Source: Leptospira licerasiae serovar Varillal str. VAR 010 (GTDB lineage: Bacteria; Spirochaetota; Leptospiria; Leptospirales; Leptospiraceae). Taken from it: a stretch of DNA of 64,000 nt. The notes below the pieces were generated by a model. The model was not told the DNA's origin and made no database searches. It saw nothing but the letters and a program-made list of their open reading frames with translations. Below, one piece after another: positions 54,911 through 64,000 of the stretch (the first letter of the stretch is position 1; every line of letters starts with the position of its first letter). The stretch is taken from NCBI RefSeq assembly GCF_000244755.1, contig NZ_AHOO02000005.1, positions 372,001-436,000 on the forward strand, written 5' to 3'. Both the position numbers and the translations under genes were made by a program.

Positions 54911-57900
54911 TCAAGTTTTGGGAAGGATTACCTTGAATACGGTTTTTCCAGGCTTGGAGTTAAATTCTATTCTTCCTCCGTGTTTTAAAACGATCCTTCT
55001 GGAAATATCAAGACCTAGACCGCTGCCCTCACCGGGAGCCTTGGTCGTGTAAAAAGGATCGAATATTTTAGATTTAATATCTGCCGGAATACCGGGACCG
55101 TTATCCGAAATCGAAACGGAAACATCCGAGTCTGAATCTAAAATGGATATTTTGATCTTTCCTTTAAACTGCATGGCTTGCAAGGAGTTGTAAATTAAAT
55201 TTGTCCAGACCTGGATCAAGTCATCAGGATACGCATATATGATCGGCCTTGCTTGGAAGTCTAATTCGACTTCTACTCCATTTTTGATCTGATTATGATA
55301 GATAGTAAGAACAGTTTCGATATTCTCCGCAAGATCCGTTTCGATCTTACCTTCTCCGGAGTCAATATGAGCAAAACTTTTGAGAGCATAAACGATCTTG
55401 GAAGTTCTATCCACTGCTAAACGAATCGATGCCGCATTTTTATATGTTTGGATCTCCTCTATCGCAAAATCCAGAAGAGCAAGATTTGTTTTACCCTCGA
55501 AAATTTCAGGGAATTCTTCCGTGGAATGATAAAGACCAACGTCCATCAATCTGTCGGCAAGATCGTAAGGATTTTCGAAACCAAGCTCACTCAAAGAATT
55601 CTTTAATTTCTTTAAAACGTTTCTTCTTTCTTCTCTTGAGACCTGAACTTCCTTATTTGAAATTCCCGCACGAATAAACTCAGATAGTCTCTTGATATAA
55701 CCCGGCTCCGCTTCGGCAAAGAATGGACCCAATTTTTTTAGACGTTCCGGAGAAGAATCCAAATAAGCTCTCAATTCACCGCTCAAAGCTGAGATGGCTC
55801 CCAACGGGTTATTGATCTCATGCGCTATACCCGCAACCAGTTGTCCAAGAGCCGCCATCTTTTCAGAAAGAATGAGTTGGTCCTGGGTTTTTTTCAAATT
55901 ATCCAAAGCGGAAGCTAACTCTGAAGTTCGGATACGAACCGCATTCTCTAATTCTTCCTTAGCTTCTCTTCTTTCGGAATTTAATAATAATTGAGTGACC
56001 TGTTCTGCAACTGTAACTACGAACTGTTGCTCATATCCTTTCCATCTACGAAGAGCGCCCCTATGTTCTAAGCAGATAACTCCGTAAATCCCACCTCTTA
56101 AAAAGATGGGAGCATCCAACAAGGATTGGATTCCAAGAGGAATACTGTAAGATTCCGCAAACTCGGAAGTCCTGGGATCGTTGACCACATCGTATGCATC
56201 CACGAATCTTTCCGTCTTCATCGAGGCAAAATATTTAGGATATTGTTTTAGATCCATCGTAGCTGGATCCATATAAGTCAGAAATTTTTGGTCCCAACCC
56301 GAGACTAAAGACCAGATTGTTTTTTCCTTATCTGAGAAAAGCCAAATAGAAGCACGGTCACATCCCAAAGTTTCAGTACACATTCTGACTATATTATTCA
56401 AACCGGCGGAAATATTACCGGAAGCAAAATCCGGATCAATCGCCATATTTAACAGAACTCTAGCTTGTTTGGATAATTTTAAGTTTTCTTCTTCTTTTTC
56501 CCGTGCTGCCGCTTTTCCTGCGGTATTATCCTTTGTGATGGCGACAATAGCGGGCTTTCCGACCAAGTTTACGATCCGGCCTGAGAAAATGGAATCTATA
56601 TGAGTTCCATCTTTTCGTACAAAAGGAATATCAATATCTCTTAATATACCTTCTTCTCTTATCCGATCAATGAGCCTATGTTTGACATCTGGATCGGGCC
56701 AAATCCCAAGATCTATAGAATTTTTTCCGATTGCTTCTTCTTTTGTGTAACCGAATAGGTCATAGAACATCGAGTTTACGTTAATATACTTTCCAGTTTC
56801 TAGATCGGAAATGCAAATCGTATCCGGATTAAGATCGAATACTTTTTCAAAAAGATCCTTACTCTCCTCCAACTGGTGAAGATATTGATCTCTTTCCTGC
56901 TCAACTTTTTTCTTATCTGTTACGTCGATGAGAAGAGCCAGAAGCATCATCTTATCTCCGATCTTAAAGACTCTGTTTCCCGAAATTACATGCCTTTCAG
57001 TATTGTCGGATCGATTAATAGTAGCTTCTATATTTTTGGACCAGCCTACTTCTTCCAATTCTTTGCGGATTTTTGCTCTGTCTAGAGGACCTTTCCAGAT
57101 TCCTAACTCGAAGGAAGTTTTTCCTATGATCTCTTCTCTTGTGTATCCGATAAGATCGCAATATTCTTGGTTAATCTCTCTATAAGTTCCGGTTTCCAGA
57201 TCGGAAAGAGAAACCGCAGCCGGATTCATTTGGAAAATTTTCTCGAAGAGTTCCTTATTATGCCGGACCTCCGCATTCAATCTTCTGGTCTGTTCTTCCG
57301 CTTCCAGGCGGTCTCTTATATCCGTTGCAAGAGATATAACATGAGGTCTTCCGTTTAATTTTACGACCCTTCCCGAATACAGAACAGGCATCGCAGTCCC
57401 ATCGGAGGCTTTGAAAACGGTCTCTATATTACTAACTTCTCCCTTCTCCTCTAGTTGTTTATAAATTTCCGTTCTTCTATCAGGATCGTAATCCCAAATC
57501 TTGATATCGGGAGACAGTTTTCCGATCACATCCGATCTTTTCAGTTTTATGAATTCTAAAAACCTTTCGTTCACATCTATGATCTTTCTGGAAACCAGAT
57601 CAGTGAGAACCACTGCGGAAGGAATTAATTGGAATAATCTTTGGAAAAGTTCTTTACTCTTTTCAAGTTCGGAAGCAAGACTTTCTAAGTCCGCTTGCGC
57701 CTCTTTGATATGAGTGATATCATGACCTACCGCTAGAATCTTTTTTTCACCGCCGGCTTCTATAACTCTAGCGGAGAACAAAATAGATCTGACTTTTCCG
57801 TCTGCGGTGCCCATCTTAACTTCTAGATTGTCTACGGCTCCTTTCTGGAGCAGAAGTCCTCGGATGATCTCTCGATCACTTAGATCGTAGTAAACTCCCA

Positions 57901-58870
57901 GATCCGCAGGCGACTTACCTATGATTTCTTCGCTCGTTTTTCCTATTAAACTTAAGAATAGATCGTTAGCATCCAGATAGGTTCCATCCAATTTGGAGAG
58001 AGTGATCGCGGTAGGATTTAATCGAATGGTCTGTTTTAGTATTTCCTGATTCTCTTTTAGTTCCTCTAAAAGTTTTTGTTTTTCTACTTCTTCTTTTACT
58101 CGATCCGTGATAGGCACAGTGATCGTTAAAAGTTTTAAAGAACCTGCATATTCTATTGGGTGGGCTGAGAAGAGTCCCCAAAATTCTTCTCCCAATTTAT
58201 TCGTAAAACGTAATTCTATATCTCTGACAAAACCCTCTTTTTTTATGGCTTCTACTATATCCGATCTAGTTTTTTCAGAACTCCAGAAGCCAAGTTCTAA
58301 AGCGCTTTTGCCCACGATTTCATCTTCGGAATATTTTACTTGGATACAAAACTGCTTGTTTACTTTAAGATATTTACCCGTTTCAATCTCTGTGATCGCC
58401 ATAGGCAAAGGGTTCATATCGAAAAATTTTTCGAGCGCTCTCCATCCTATTTCTGGATGAGTTATATCTTCTTTTGAAAGTTCGCTTTGTTGTTTGGGAG
58501 AACGAATATGGATCCAAGTCGTAGTTTCGGAATCGGCCTCGCCTTGGATCTTAAAACCCTGGCAGTAGAACGTCCTAATCTCTTTACTTTTAAGTAAAAA
58601 GTAACCTAAGTACCAGTTAGTTTTTTCTTCTTTTTTAAGACTTTCAAAAATCCCGTTCCGGATATCGGAGATCAGGTTAAAATCTATCTCTTTCAACTCT
58701 TTGGAAGAATAGCCCAAGATCTGCAATGCGGCAGGATTTGCTTCGATCAGATTTCCGGATGCGGAAAATACAAGAACTCCGTCTCCGATCCTTTCGAAAA
58801 ACTGCCTGAGGATACTAAGCTGTGAAACGGAAGATTCCAAACTTTTATCACCGAGGGAACGACCCCTCAA
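54911..58870 (-). CDS. six-PAS/GAF sensor histidine kinase
   Basis: A 1319-residue soluble kinase without membrane helices. Six PAS domains in a row start near residues 20, 143, 275, 405, 535 and 670 (repeating blocks like NPxxxxLSDLETGxYxxxN and GKSxxDLGxW). A GAF domain covers about 800-965 ([17 protein letters not shown]). The H-box [20 protein letters not shown] is near 1015, then an insert of about 120 residues, then the ATPase domain with [12 protein letters not shown] (N), DNGPGIP (G1) and [14 protein letters not shown] (G2). No receiver domain is fused. The start is a TTG at 58870 with no clear ribosome site, so the N-terminus is uncertain. It converges with the chemotaxis receptor with one base between stops. 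Confidence 0.92.
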   Translation of the reverse strand: MRGRSLGDKSLESSVSQLSILRQFFERIGDGVLVFSASGNLIEANPAALQILGYSSKELKEIDFNLISDIRNGIFESLKKEEKTNWYLGYFLLKSKEIRTFYCQGFKIQGEADSETTTWIHIRSPKQQSELSKEDITHPEIGWRALEKFFDMNPLPMAITEIETGKYLKVNKQFCIQVKYSEDEIVGKSALELGFWSSEKTRSDIVEAIKKEGFVRDIELRFTNKLGEEFWGLFSAHPIEYAGSLKLLTITVPITDRVKEEVEKQKLLEELKENQEILKQTIRLNPTAITLSKLDGTYLDANDLFLSLIGKTSEEIIGKSPADLGVYYDLSDREIIRGLLLQKGAVDNLEVKMGTADGKVRSILFSARVIEAGGEKKILAVGHDITHIKEAQADLESLASELEKSKELFQRLFQLIPSAVVLTDLVSRKIIDVNERFLEFIKLKRSDVIGKLSPDIKIWDYDPDRRTEIYKQLEEKGEVSNIETVFKASDGTAMPVLYSGRVVKLNGRPHVISLATDIRDRLEAEEQTRRLNAEVRHNKELFEKIFQMNPAAVSLSDLETGTYREINQEYCDLIGYTREEIIGKTSFELGIWKGPLDRAKIRKELEEVGWSKNIEATINRSDNTERHVISGNRVFKIGDKMMLLALLIDVTDKKKVEQERDQYLHQLEESKDLFEKVFDLNPDTICISDLETGKYINVNSMFYDLFGYTKEEAIGKNSIDLGIWPDPDVKHRLIDRIREEGILRDIDIPFVRKDGTHIDSIFSGRIVNLVGKPAIVAITKDNTAGKAAAREKEEENLKLSKQARVLLNMAIDPDFASGNISAGLNNIVRMCTETLGCDRASIWLFSDKEKTIWSLVSGWDQKFLTYMDPATMDLKQYPKYFASMKTERFVDAYDVVNDPRTSEFAESYSIPLGIQSLLDAPIFLRGGIYGVICLEHRGALRRWKGYEQQFVVTVAEQVTQLLLNSERREAKEELENAVRIRTSELASALDNLKKTQDQLILSEKMAALGQLVAGIAHEINNPLGAISALSGELRAYLDSSPERLKKLGPFFAEAEPGYIKRLSEFIRAGISNKEVQVSREERRNVLKKLKNSLSELGFENPYDLADRLMDVGLYHSTEEFPEIFEGKTNLALLDFAIEEIQTYKNAASIRLAVDRTSKIVYALKSFAHIDSGEGKIETDLAENIETVLTIYHNQIKNGVEVELDFQARPIIYAYPDDLIQVWTNLIYNSLQAMQFKGKIKISILDSDSDVSVSISDNGPGIPADIKSKIFDPFYTTKAPGEGSGLGLDISRRIVLKHGGRIEFNSKPGKTVFKVILPKT

Positions 58871-58985
58871 ATACTAATGGACTAAATAACGCTAGAAACT
58901 ACTTTTCTAAAACTTTCATTTTTTTTCCAAAATTCAAGAAAGTTGTGATCCTAAAAGACACGTTACTCGAAAAGGCCTATCTACT

Positions 58986-61979
58986 ATGAATTTTCTGATC
59001 GGTTTGTTTGCATTCTTTGCCGGCATATTCTACCTTATTATACCATTCGTTTTATTGTCCAAGATCAACGGACTTTTGGAAAGGATCCAAGATCTGGAGA
59101 ATCAACTAAAAGAAAGAGTACCCTCTAATCTTCCGGAGACTCAGTTAGAAAAGAAAAAGCCTCCTATTAAAGAGGATAAACCTATCTTGGTAAAAGAAAC
59201 AATCACTGAGACCAAGAAGGAGGTCCCTTCTTCCAAGCCTGTTACAAAAACTCCGAAACCTGCTGCAATAATAACTCCAGTCATTATAAAGCAAGAGCCT
59301 CAACCTATTGCTAAAAAATCGGAAGCTTGGGAAAAATTCGAGAAGCAGATCGCGAACAATTGGACAGGGATCTTAGGAACGATCATACTAGTAATGGGCG
59401 TTGGTTTCTTAGGGATCTATGCTGCCTTGAACATGTCCCCTTTCTTCAGATTCCTAATGGTATTAGGGATCGGTGTCGCTTTATTCATAATCTCAATCCT
59501 CTTAGTTAAAAAAGAATTTTGGGCACAGATCGGATATTGGATCAGAAGCGGTGCCGGTGCAGTCATCTTATTCTCTTGTGTTGCCGCAGTCTCCGTTCCC
59601 GGAATGAAATGGATAGAGTCCGAATTTTACGCGCTCACCTTAGTCATGATCGGGATTTTAGTGAACTTAGGGCTTGCTTGGCAAACTTCTCAACAAAAGT
59701 TTGCGAGCCTTCATATAGTATTAAGTTTAATCTCTTTAGCGATCCTTCCTTTAAGCACACTGATCTTCTTCTTGGCGGCTGGAGTCTCCGTTTTCAGCGT
59801 GGCTCTGTCTTATAGAAGTAAATGGGAATTTCATCTAATACAAACTGCGATCTCCTTTTTAATTTTAAATTTTCTTTATAAAGGACATTTTTACGAACAA
59901 CTCCATTTTTTGAACTCTCCTCATTCCAGAATTTGGGGGATTTTAGGAACTCTTGCCGCTGGAGTTCCATCCATCTTAGCTCATTATAGAAAAATATATT
60001 CTTCGGCAAATATCCAACGACTTCCTTTTATCACTCACTTGATCATATGGGCCGGGATCGGCTTAGGTCTATCGGTGTATTCTACCTGGTCAAAATGGAA
60101 TCCTCCCGTATTGATCTCCGTTTCCGTTGGTTTATTTTTCTGGGCAAGAACTGCTCGAGAAAAACTTAATATTCGCTGGCTCTATCTGACCGATACTCTA
60201 GTTTCTCTGGCTCTCGCTTCGATCGGGATCATATTACTGACTCGATGGGAAGTGGATCTATTCCTGATCAACGTATATGTTTCACTTCTATTCTCCATCT
60301 TCTTTGTTGTAAGTGCGGAAGAAAAAGAGAATCTACTCAAGAATATTGGAGCAGCGCTTATTCATATATCTTGGGTATGGTACATTCTTCTTCTGATCAT
60401 AAAATACTTCGGAGGGCTAAATCTGGGAAGTTGGCCGATCGTTATCACTACGATTGCGATGATCATTCTTACTTTCCTTATCCAATTCTATGACGAGATC
60501 CGTAATAAGGAAACTTCGACCGCCATCGATGATATTTACGGAGTAGGTGGAGACGATAGGATTTCTCCCGCAGGGATCTTTTCGGGACTTTTAGCATCCG
60601 CTATTTGTTTCCAATTATTAGATTGGAAATATTCGGAACTGTATCTTCCCGCTTTCGGGATCATTTTGTTAACGATCCGACAAAAAAGGAATTGGAACGG
60701 TTTAGGAGTGGGGATCTTCTTCTTTGTCGCTGCACTACATTTCGAAGTAATCTATAGAATTTATTCCTTGGAAAGATGGGAAGTATTACTAAGAGATACT
60801 CCTACGATCCTATTCTGTTTCTTAATGATCCCTCTTTCTAAAGTGAAGTTGGGCCAAGAAAAGATCAGATATTTTTCTTCTCCTGGAGCGATCCTACTTT
60901 CTTTGCATATCGTATTCTTAGCGTATTGGACCACCCAAAGTCTTTCTCCATTCTTGCCGGGAATAATTTGGCTCCTTCTTTCCTTAGTATATTTAGAGAC
61001 CAAAAACTTTTTCTCGGAAAGAGAGAAGGAATGGGAAAATACTTGGAAGTCTTCCATCAATTCGGCCGGACCAGTCTGGCAATTTTTTGCGCTTACATTT
61101 GTTGGATTATTCTTAGGAGCTCATATTCTAGTCCACCTTCAATCGGAACTATATGTGGGGATCTTCAAGATCAGATTTTTGATCCAAGCTTTGGCAATCG
61201 GAGTATTTATCTATTGGGCAAAGAGTCCAAATCTTAAAAAAGAAACTCCAAACTACTGGAATCTTCTTTTGCCGCTCTTTTGGGAACTCACCGGTATCTT
61301 TATTACTGCGATCATTGCATTAGAAATCCCAAATACATGGCTGCCGGTCGCCTGGATTGTTTGGGCATTTTTCCTGAATCAGATCAGTCTAAAAACTTCC
61401 TGGGAAATTTCTAGATTTAGATTTTATTCTCTCTGCTTTTATTGGTATTCTTGCATTCATGTGGCTTTTATTTCCAGCTCGTCATTGACTCCTTCCCAGT
61501 ATTGGGCCAACCAAGAATGGCTTGGCGGGTTAGTCGGGATCATATTACAGATCGCTTACTTAGTGAGAGTTCAACTTCTTCCTCCATTCCAAGGAATCGA
61601 AACGGAAGGTTATCCAGGCAAGATCACTAAACTTTCCGAAAAATTGGATCAAAGATCCGACTATATCATATTCTATCCTTTATTTGCTGCAGGAGCATTC
61701 TTCTTATTCTGGAGTTTTGATTCTTCTTTATTAACTCTATTATGGATGGTAGAAGTATTTATCGTATTCTTAATGGGACTTATTCTGAAAAAAGAACATT
61801 TCCGTTATGTGTCATTGGTAGCAATGATAGTCTGTCTGCTTAGATTGATCTTCTGGGACCTTTCTCAGTCTTCCACGATTACCCGCGCTTTGGTATTCTT
61901 GGGAGTAGGAGGGATACTTATCTTGATGAACACACTTTACGGTAAATTCGGGAACAAGGAGAAAACAGATGCTCCGTAA
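58986..61979 (+). CDS. DUF2339 multi-spanning membrane protein
   Basis: A 997-residue membrane protein. It opens with one helix (FAFFAGIFYLIIPFVLLS), a coiled coil (LLERIQDLENQLKERV), a proline/lysine-rich linker (about 50-110) and then WEKFEKQIANNWTGILGTIILVMGVGFLG, the start of the DUF2339 domain, followed by about 25 helices. Its function is unknown. The M48 protease gene overlaps its end by 11 bases with an AAGGAG site, so they are translated together and may act on the same process. Confidence 0.85.
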   Translation: MNFLIGLFAFFAGIFYLIIPFVLLSKINGLLERIQDLENQLKERVPSNLPETQLEKKKPPIKEDKPILVKETITETKKEVPSSKPVTKTPKPAAIITPVIIKQEPQPIAKKSEAWEKFEKQIANNWTGILGTIILVMGVGFLGIYAALNMSPFFRFLMVLGIGVALFIISILLVKKEFWAQIGYWIRSGAGAVILFSCVAAVSVPGMKWIESEFYALTLVMIGILVNLGLAWQTSQQKFASLHIVLSLISLAILPLSTLIFFLAAGVSVFSVALSYRSKWEFHLIQTAISFLILNFLYKGHFYEQLHFLNSPHSRIWGILGTLAAGVPSILAHYRKIYSSANIQRLPFITHLIIWAGIGLGLSVYSTWSKWNPPVLISVSVGLFFWARTAREKLNIRWLYLTDTLVSLALASIGIILLTRWEVDLFLINVYVSLLFSIFFVVSAEEKENLLKNIGAALIHISWVWYILLLIIKYFGGLNLGSWPIVITTIAMIILTFLIQFYDEIRNKETSTAIDDIYGVGGDDRISPAGIFSGLLASAICFQLLDWKYSELYLPAFGIILLTIRQKRNWNGLGVGIFFFVAALHFEVIYRIYSLERWEVLLRDTPTILFCFLMIPLSKVKLGQEKIRYFSSPGAILLSLHIVFLAYWTTQSLSPFLPGIIWLLLSLVYLETKNFFSEREKEWENTWKSSINSAGPVWQFFALTFVGLFLGAHILVHLQSELYVGIFKIRFLIQALAIGVFIYWAKSPNLKKETPNYWNLLLPLFWELTGIFITAIIALEIPNTWLPVAWIVWAFFLNQISLKTSWEISRFRFYSLCFYWYSCIHVAFISSSSLTPSQYWANQEWLGGLVGIILQIAYLVRVQLLPPFQGIETEGYPGKITKLSEKLDQRSDYIIFYPLFAAGAFFLFWSFDSSLLTLLWMVEVFIVFLMGLILKKEHFRYVSLVAMIVCLLRLIFWDLSQSSTITRALVFLGVGGILILMNTLYGKFGNKEKTDAP

Positions 61980-62853
61980 TCGATTATTATTCTTCGTTAT
62001 ACTTTTAGCTTTTGGAGTCGCTATTTCATTTTTGGCGGTAAGGAGCAAAGCGAATGTAGAAATGCCGGCCACTCTCTCTCCGGCCTTCCAGCTATTGGGA
62101 AAACCGATCAAAACATTCGATCGTTCTCTTACTAAACTTATGCCGATTAGCGATCTAGACGAAAAAAAGTTGGGAGACTCTATTGCATTGCGTTACGAAT
62201 CCTATGCAGATGAAAAAGATCCGGACTTGATCTATTTGAGAAGTTTGGTGTCCAACCTTACGGTCGGAAAAGACAAAAGATTCGAATATAGGATCTTTAT
62301 TATGGATTCTACCGTTCCGAACGCTTATGCGATGCCGGGAGGGATCTTATTCGTGACCAAAGGACTTCTCTCCATGGTAAGTTCGGAAGCGGAATTAGTC
62401 GCAGTGATCGGACATGAGATCGGTCACGTAGAACTTTCCCACTGCATGGATATGGTAAGAGGAGAATTATTAGCGAGAAAGATCGGCGCCTCCACTCTCG
62501 GAGAATTAGCGGATCTAACTGCGGCCTTACTTCTAAAACCTTCTTTCGGAAAAAACCAAGAGGATGAAGCGGACTCTTACGGCTACGATCTATTACTCAG
62601 AGAAAATTACGACCCATTCGCAATGGGAAGGACATTCCTAAAACTACAGGAGGAAAGCGGTGGAAAAGAAAATGCCGCTTCCCCCATCCAAGAATATTTT
62701 ATGACCCATCCTTATCTTTCACATCGTTCCGAAAAATTTACGGAGAAGGCGAAACGTGAAGAAGAAGGAAAATATTATGTAGGAAAGAAGAACTTAAAAA
62801 AAAGGACCACTCGTTACCAAGACGAACTCGATAAAGAATTCGTAAAATACTGA
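61969..62853 (+). CDS. M48 family metalloprotease, membrane-anchored
   Basis: A 294-residue zinc protease with an N-terminal hydrophobic anchor (LLFFVILLAFGVAISFLAV). The zinc motif is VIGHEIGHVELSH (near residue 140), and the third ligand is in KNQEDEADSYGYDLL. NAYAMPGGILFVTKGLL precedes it, as in BepA/YcaL-type proteases. It is likely exposed to the periplasm and may degrade or help fold outer-membrane proteins. It overlaps the DUF2339 gene and is followed by the SIMPL gene after 109 bases. Confidence 0.92.
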   Translation: MLRNRLLFFVILLAFGVAISFLAVRSKANVEMPATLSPAFQLLGKPIKTFDRSLTKLMPISDLDEKKLGDSIALRYESYADEKDPDLIYLRSLVSNLTVGKDKRFEYRIFIMDSTVPNAYAMPGGILFVTKGLLSMVSSEAELVAVIGHEIGHVELSHCMDMVRGELLARKIGASTLGELADLTAALLLKPSFGKNQEDEADSYGYDLLLRENYDPFAMGRTFLKLQEESGGKENAASPIQEYFMTHPYLSHRSEKFTEKAKREEEGKYYVGKKNLKKRTTRYQDELDKEFVKY

Positions 62854-62914
62854 GAGATTCTTCTTACAAGTTTCAATTTTTATAACTTTTAATAAAATTT
62901 AAAAATCCGGAACC

Positions 62915-62934
62915 GTTCGGGAATTTTCCCGGAC
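62915..62934. promoter_or_regulatory. palindrome before the SIMPL gene
   Basis: CGGGAA-TT-TTCCCG core, extended to GTTCGGGAA/TTCCCGGAC with one wobble. It lies 29 bases before ATG 62963 and is followed by AAAAAA, not T, so it is not a rightward terminator. Possible operator. Confidence 0.4.
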
Positions 62935-62962
62935 GAAAAAAGGTCCTACTTTCGGAGTTTTT

Positions 62963-63646
62963 ATGAAAAAGATATTATTCGGGTGCATATTATTATTCGC
63001 TAGTTTCGGTTCTATGTTTGCAGAACAGGAAAAAGTCCTGATCGTAAGCGGTTTCTCCAAAGTTGCAGTTCCTGCGGAACTCGTGGAGATACGTATCGGA
63101 GTAGAAACGGAATCCAAAACCGCTGAAGAAGCTCATGAAAAAACTTCTTCAAAGACCGATTCTCTTGTAAAATATCTCAAAAAACAATCCTTACTTTCGT
63201 TACAAACAGAAGCGATCCGTTTACAAACAATATACGAATATCCTAAATCTGGAGCGAGACAGATCAAAGGTTATGTAGCGTCCAATACAGTTTTAGTAAG
63301 AGCCAAAGTAGAATCTGCAGGAAAGTTGATAGATGAATCCATACAGAATGGGGCAAATCAAATCATTGGGATCCGATTGCAGGCAACGGATGCAAATTTA
63401 GAGAAGGCTTCCCAAGAAGCTTTGCAGCTCGCGGCAAAGGATGCTCGTAAAAAAGCGGATATTATTCTCTCAGCATTAGGTTTGAAATTTAAAGATTTTG
63501 TAGAGATAAGAGCCGACTTCCAAGAAATTTCCGAACCACTCCCTGTCATGGATGGTTTTCAAACTATGAGCGCAAAATCTGTGACTCCAATCGAAGCTGG
63601 AAATTTATTTCGCGAAGCAAAGATCTTATTGAAAGTTTCTTATTAA
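62963..63646 (+). CDS. SIMPL (DUF541) domain secreted protein
   Basis: A 227-residue exported protein with a signal peptide (MKKILFGCILLFASFGSMFA, cleaved near 20). The SIMPL domain covers the rest: KVLIVSGFSKVAVPAELVEIRIGVETE, GYVASNTVLVRAKVESAGKLIDESIQNGANQI, ASQEALQLAAKDARKKADIILSALGL and KILLKVSY. Family members are periplasmic or outer-membrane proteins of unclear role. GGAG lies 7 bases before the ATG. Confidence 0.88.
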   Translation: MKKILFGCILLFASFGSMFAEQEKVLIVSGFSKVAVPAELVEIRIGVETESKTAEEAHEKTSSKTDSLVKYLKKQSLLSLQTEAIRLQTIYEYPKSGARQIKGYVASNTVLVRAKVESAGKLIDESIQNGANQIIGIRLQATDANLEKASQEALQLAAKDARKKADIILSALGLKFKDFVEIRADFQEISEPLPVMDGFQTMSAKSVTPIEAGNLFREAKILLKVSY

Positions 63647-63784
63647 AAAAACAGCAAATAAGTGAAAAAAATCTGTCTTTTCAATCGGTTATATGGGTAT
63701 GGTATTTATGGATTGTTACCTAAGTACCAATAACCCGGTAAATAGTTAACATATATCCAATTCTCTTCACTATTCTCACTACGT

Positions 63785-63825
63785 GAGCGGCCCTTTCGGG
63801 GGCCGCTCCGGTCTTTTGTTTTTTT
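63785..63825 (+). terminator. strong rho-independent terminator
   Basis: GAGCGGCCC pairs with GGGCCGCTC around a 6-base loop, followed by TCTTTTGTTTTTTT. It ends the transcript of the SIMPL gene, whose stop is 137 bases earlier, and separates it from the next gene. The intervening bases 63647-63784 show no gene. Confidence 0.85.
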
Positions 63826-63884
63826 CCTTGCTCTCTTCCAGAATAATTGGTGTTTTGGGAAAAAAATTATTACTCTGGCACCTC

Positions 63885-64000
63885 ATGAAAAAAAAGATCC
63901 TAGCTTTATTGGCAACTTATCTATTCTGCTTTTCCCTATTCGGACAACCTGCAAATCCGAATAACCAAAGGCAGCCTAAAAACCAACCCACAAACAACCA
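63885..64000 (+). CDS. secreted protein, N-terminal fragment
   Basis: ATG 63885 starts a frame running off the window. The 38 visible residues are a basic start (MKKKILALLATYLFCFSLFG) forming a signal peptide cleaved near residue 21, followed by a low-complexity N/P/Q stretch (QPANPNNQRQPKNQ). It lies 60 bases after the terminator and may be a lipoprotein or exported protein; the cysteine in YLFCF is inside the hydrophobic core. Function unknown. Confidence 0.6.
   Translation, partial: MKKKILALLATYLFCFSLFGQPANPNNQRQPKNQPTNN

Noticed and set aside
63647..63784. Possible small RNA between the SIMPL gene and its terminator
   Set aside because: No promoter, conserved structure or recognisable family could be read; it is more simply a long 3' untranslated region.

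Overview
The window looks like an ordinary, gene-dense stretch of a spirochaete chromosome, almost certainly Leptospira. This rests on AT-rich coding sequence of about 40% GC (judged by eye), many lipoproteins with loose spirochaete lipoboxes, OmpL-like porin, FecR, TRL-type and FliG-like proteins, membrane-anchored chemotaxis receptors and a large multi-PAS kinase. I see no insertion sequence, prophage, CRISPR array, integrase or rRNA operon. There is one tRNA gene (Gly, UCC) and one clearly decayed gene (a ZIP-type metal transporter).

Layout. 1-6.8 kb: the start of a thpR-like gene, a fused pabBC folate gene, a MASE1 histidine kinase, and a TetR / alpha-beta hydrolase / membrane protein module with two mirror-placed operator-like palindromes. 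6.8-16.7 kb: a cystathionine gamma-synthase-like enzyme, prfA, an EcsC-like protein, a lipoprotein, and a tight leftward operon tetR-rhomboid-MDR dehydrogenase-Nudix-membrane protein, then a fructosamine-kinase-like gene. 16.7-26.5 kb: small secreted proteins, a FecR lipoprotein, purT, a fused G3P dehydrogenase/G3P acyltransferase, two lipoproteins, a glutathione peroxidase-OhrR operon with an OhrR-type operator, and an OmpL-like porin. 26.6-35.3 kb: a KefB-like antiporter, a broken ZIP gene, tRNA-Gly, an M32 carboxypeptidase with a FliG-like small protein, YnfA, and a TetR/ABA4-like/7-TM module with a helically phased operator array, then PhzF. 35.3-46.6 kb: an F420-reductase-like protein, DUF423 and TRL lipoproteins, rocD, a second KefB-like antiporter, DUF1289, a glycosyltransferase, folE, a DUF374 acyltransferase, and acs with a cytosolic solute-binding-like protein. 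46.6-58.9 kb is a signalling block: two tandem duplicate chemotaxis receptors, mtnP, a hydrolase, a PhoD-like phosphatase, a third receptor and a 1319-residue six-PAS/GAF kinase. 59-64 kb: a DUF2339-M48 protease pair, a SIMPL protein, a strong terminator and the start of a secreted protein.

How it works together. Folate and one-carbon genes (pabBC, folE, purT), acetate activation, ornithine and MTA metabolism and phospholipid synthesis are housekeeping. The regulatory interest lies in small regulator-plus-target modules (TetR at 4.2 kb, TetR at 33.7 kb, OhrR at 24.1 kb), each with a visible palindromic site in the expected intergenic region. The strongest candidates for something little described are the GpsA-PlsB fusion, the four-half-site array upstream of the 33.7 kb TetR gene, and the OhrR regulator paired with glutathione peroxidase rather than Ohr.
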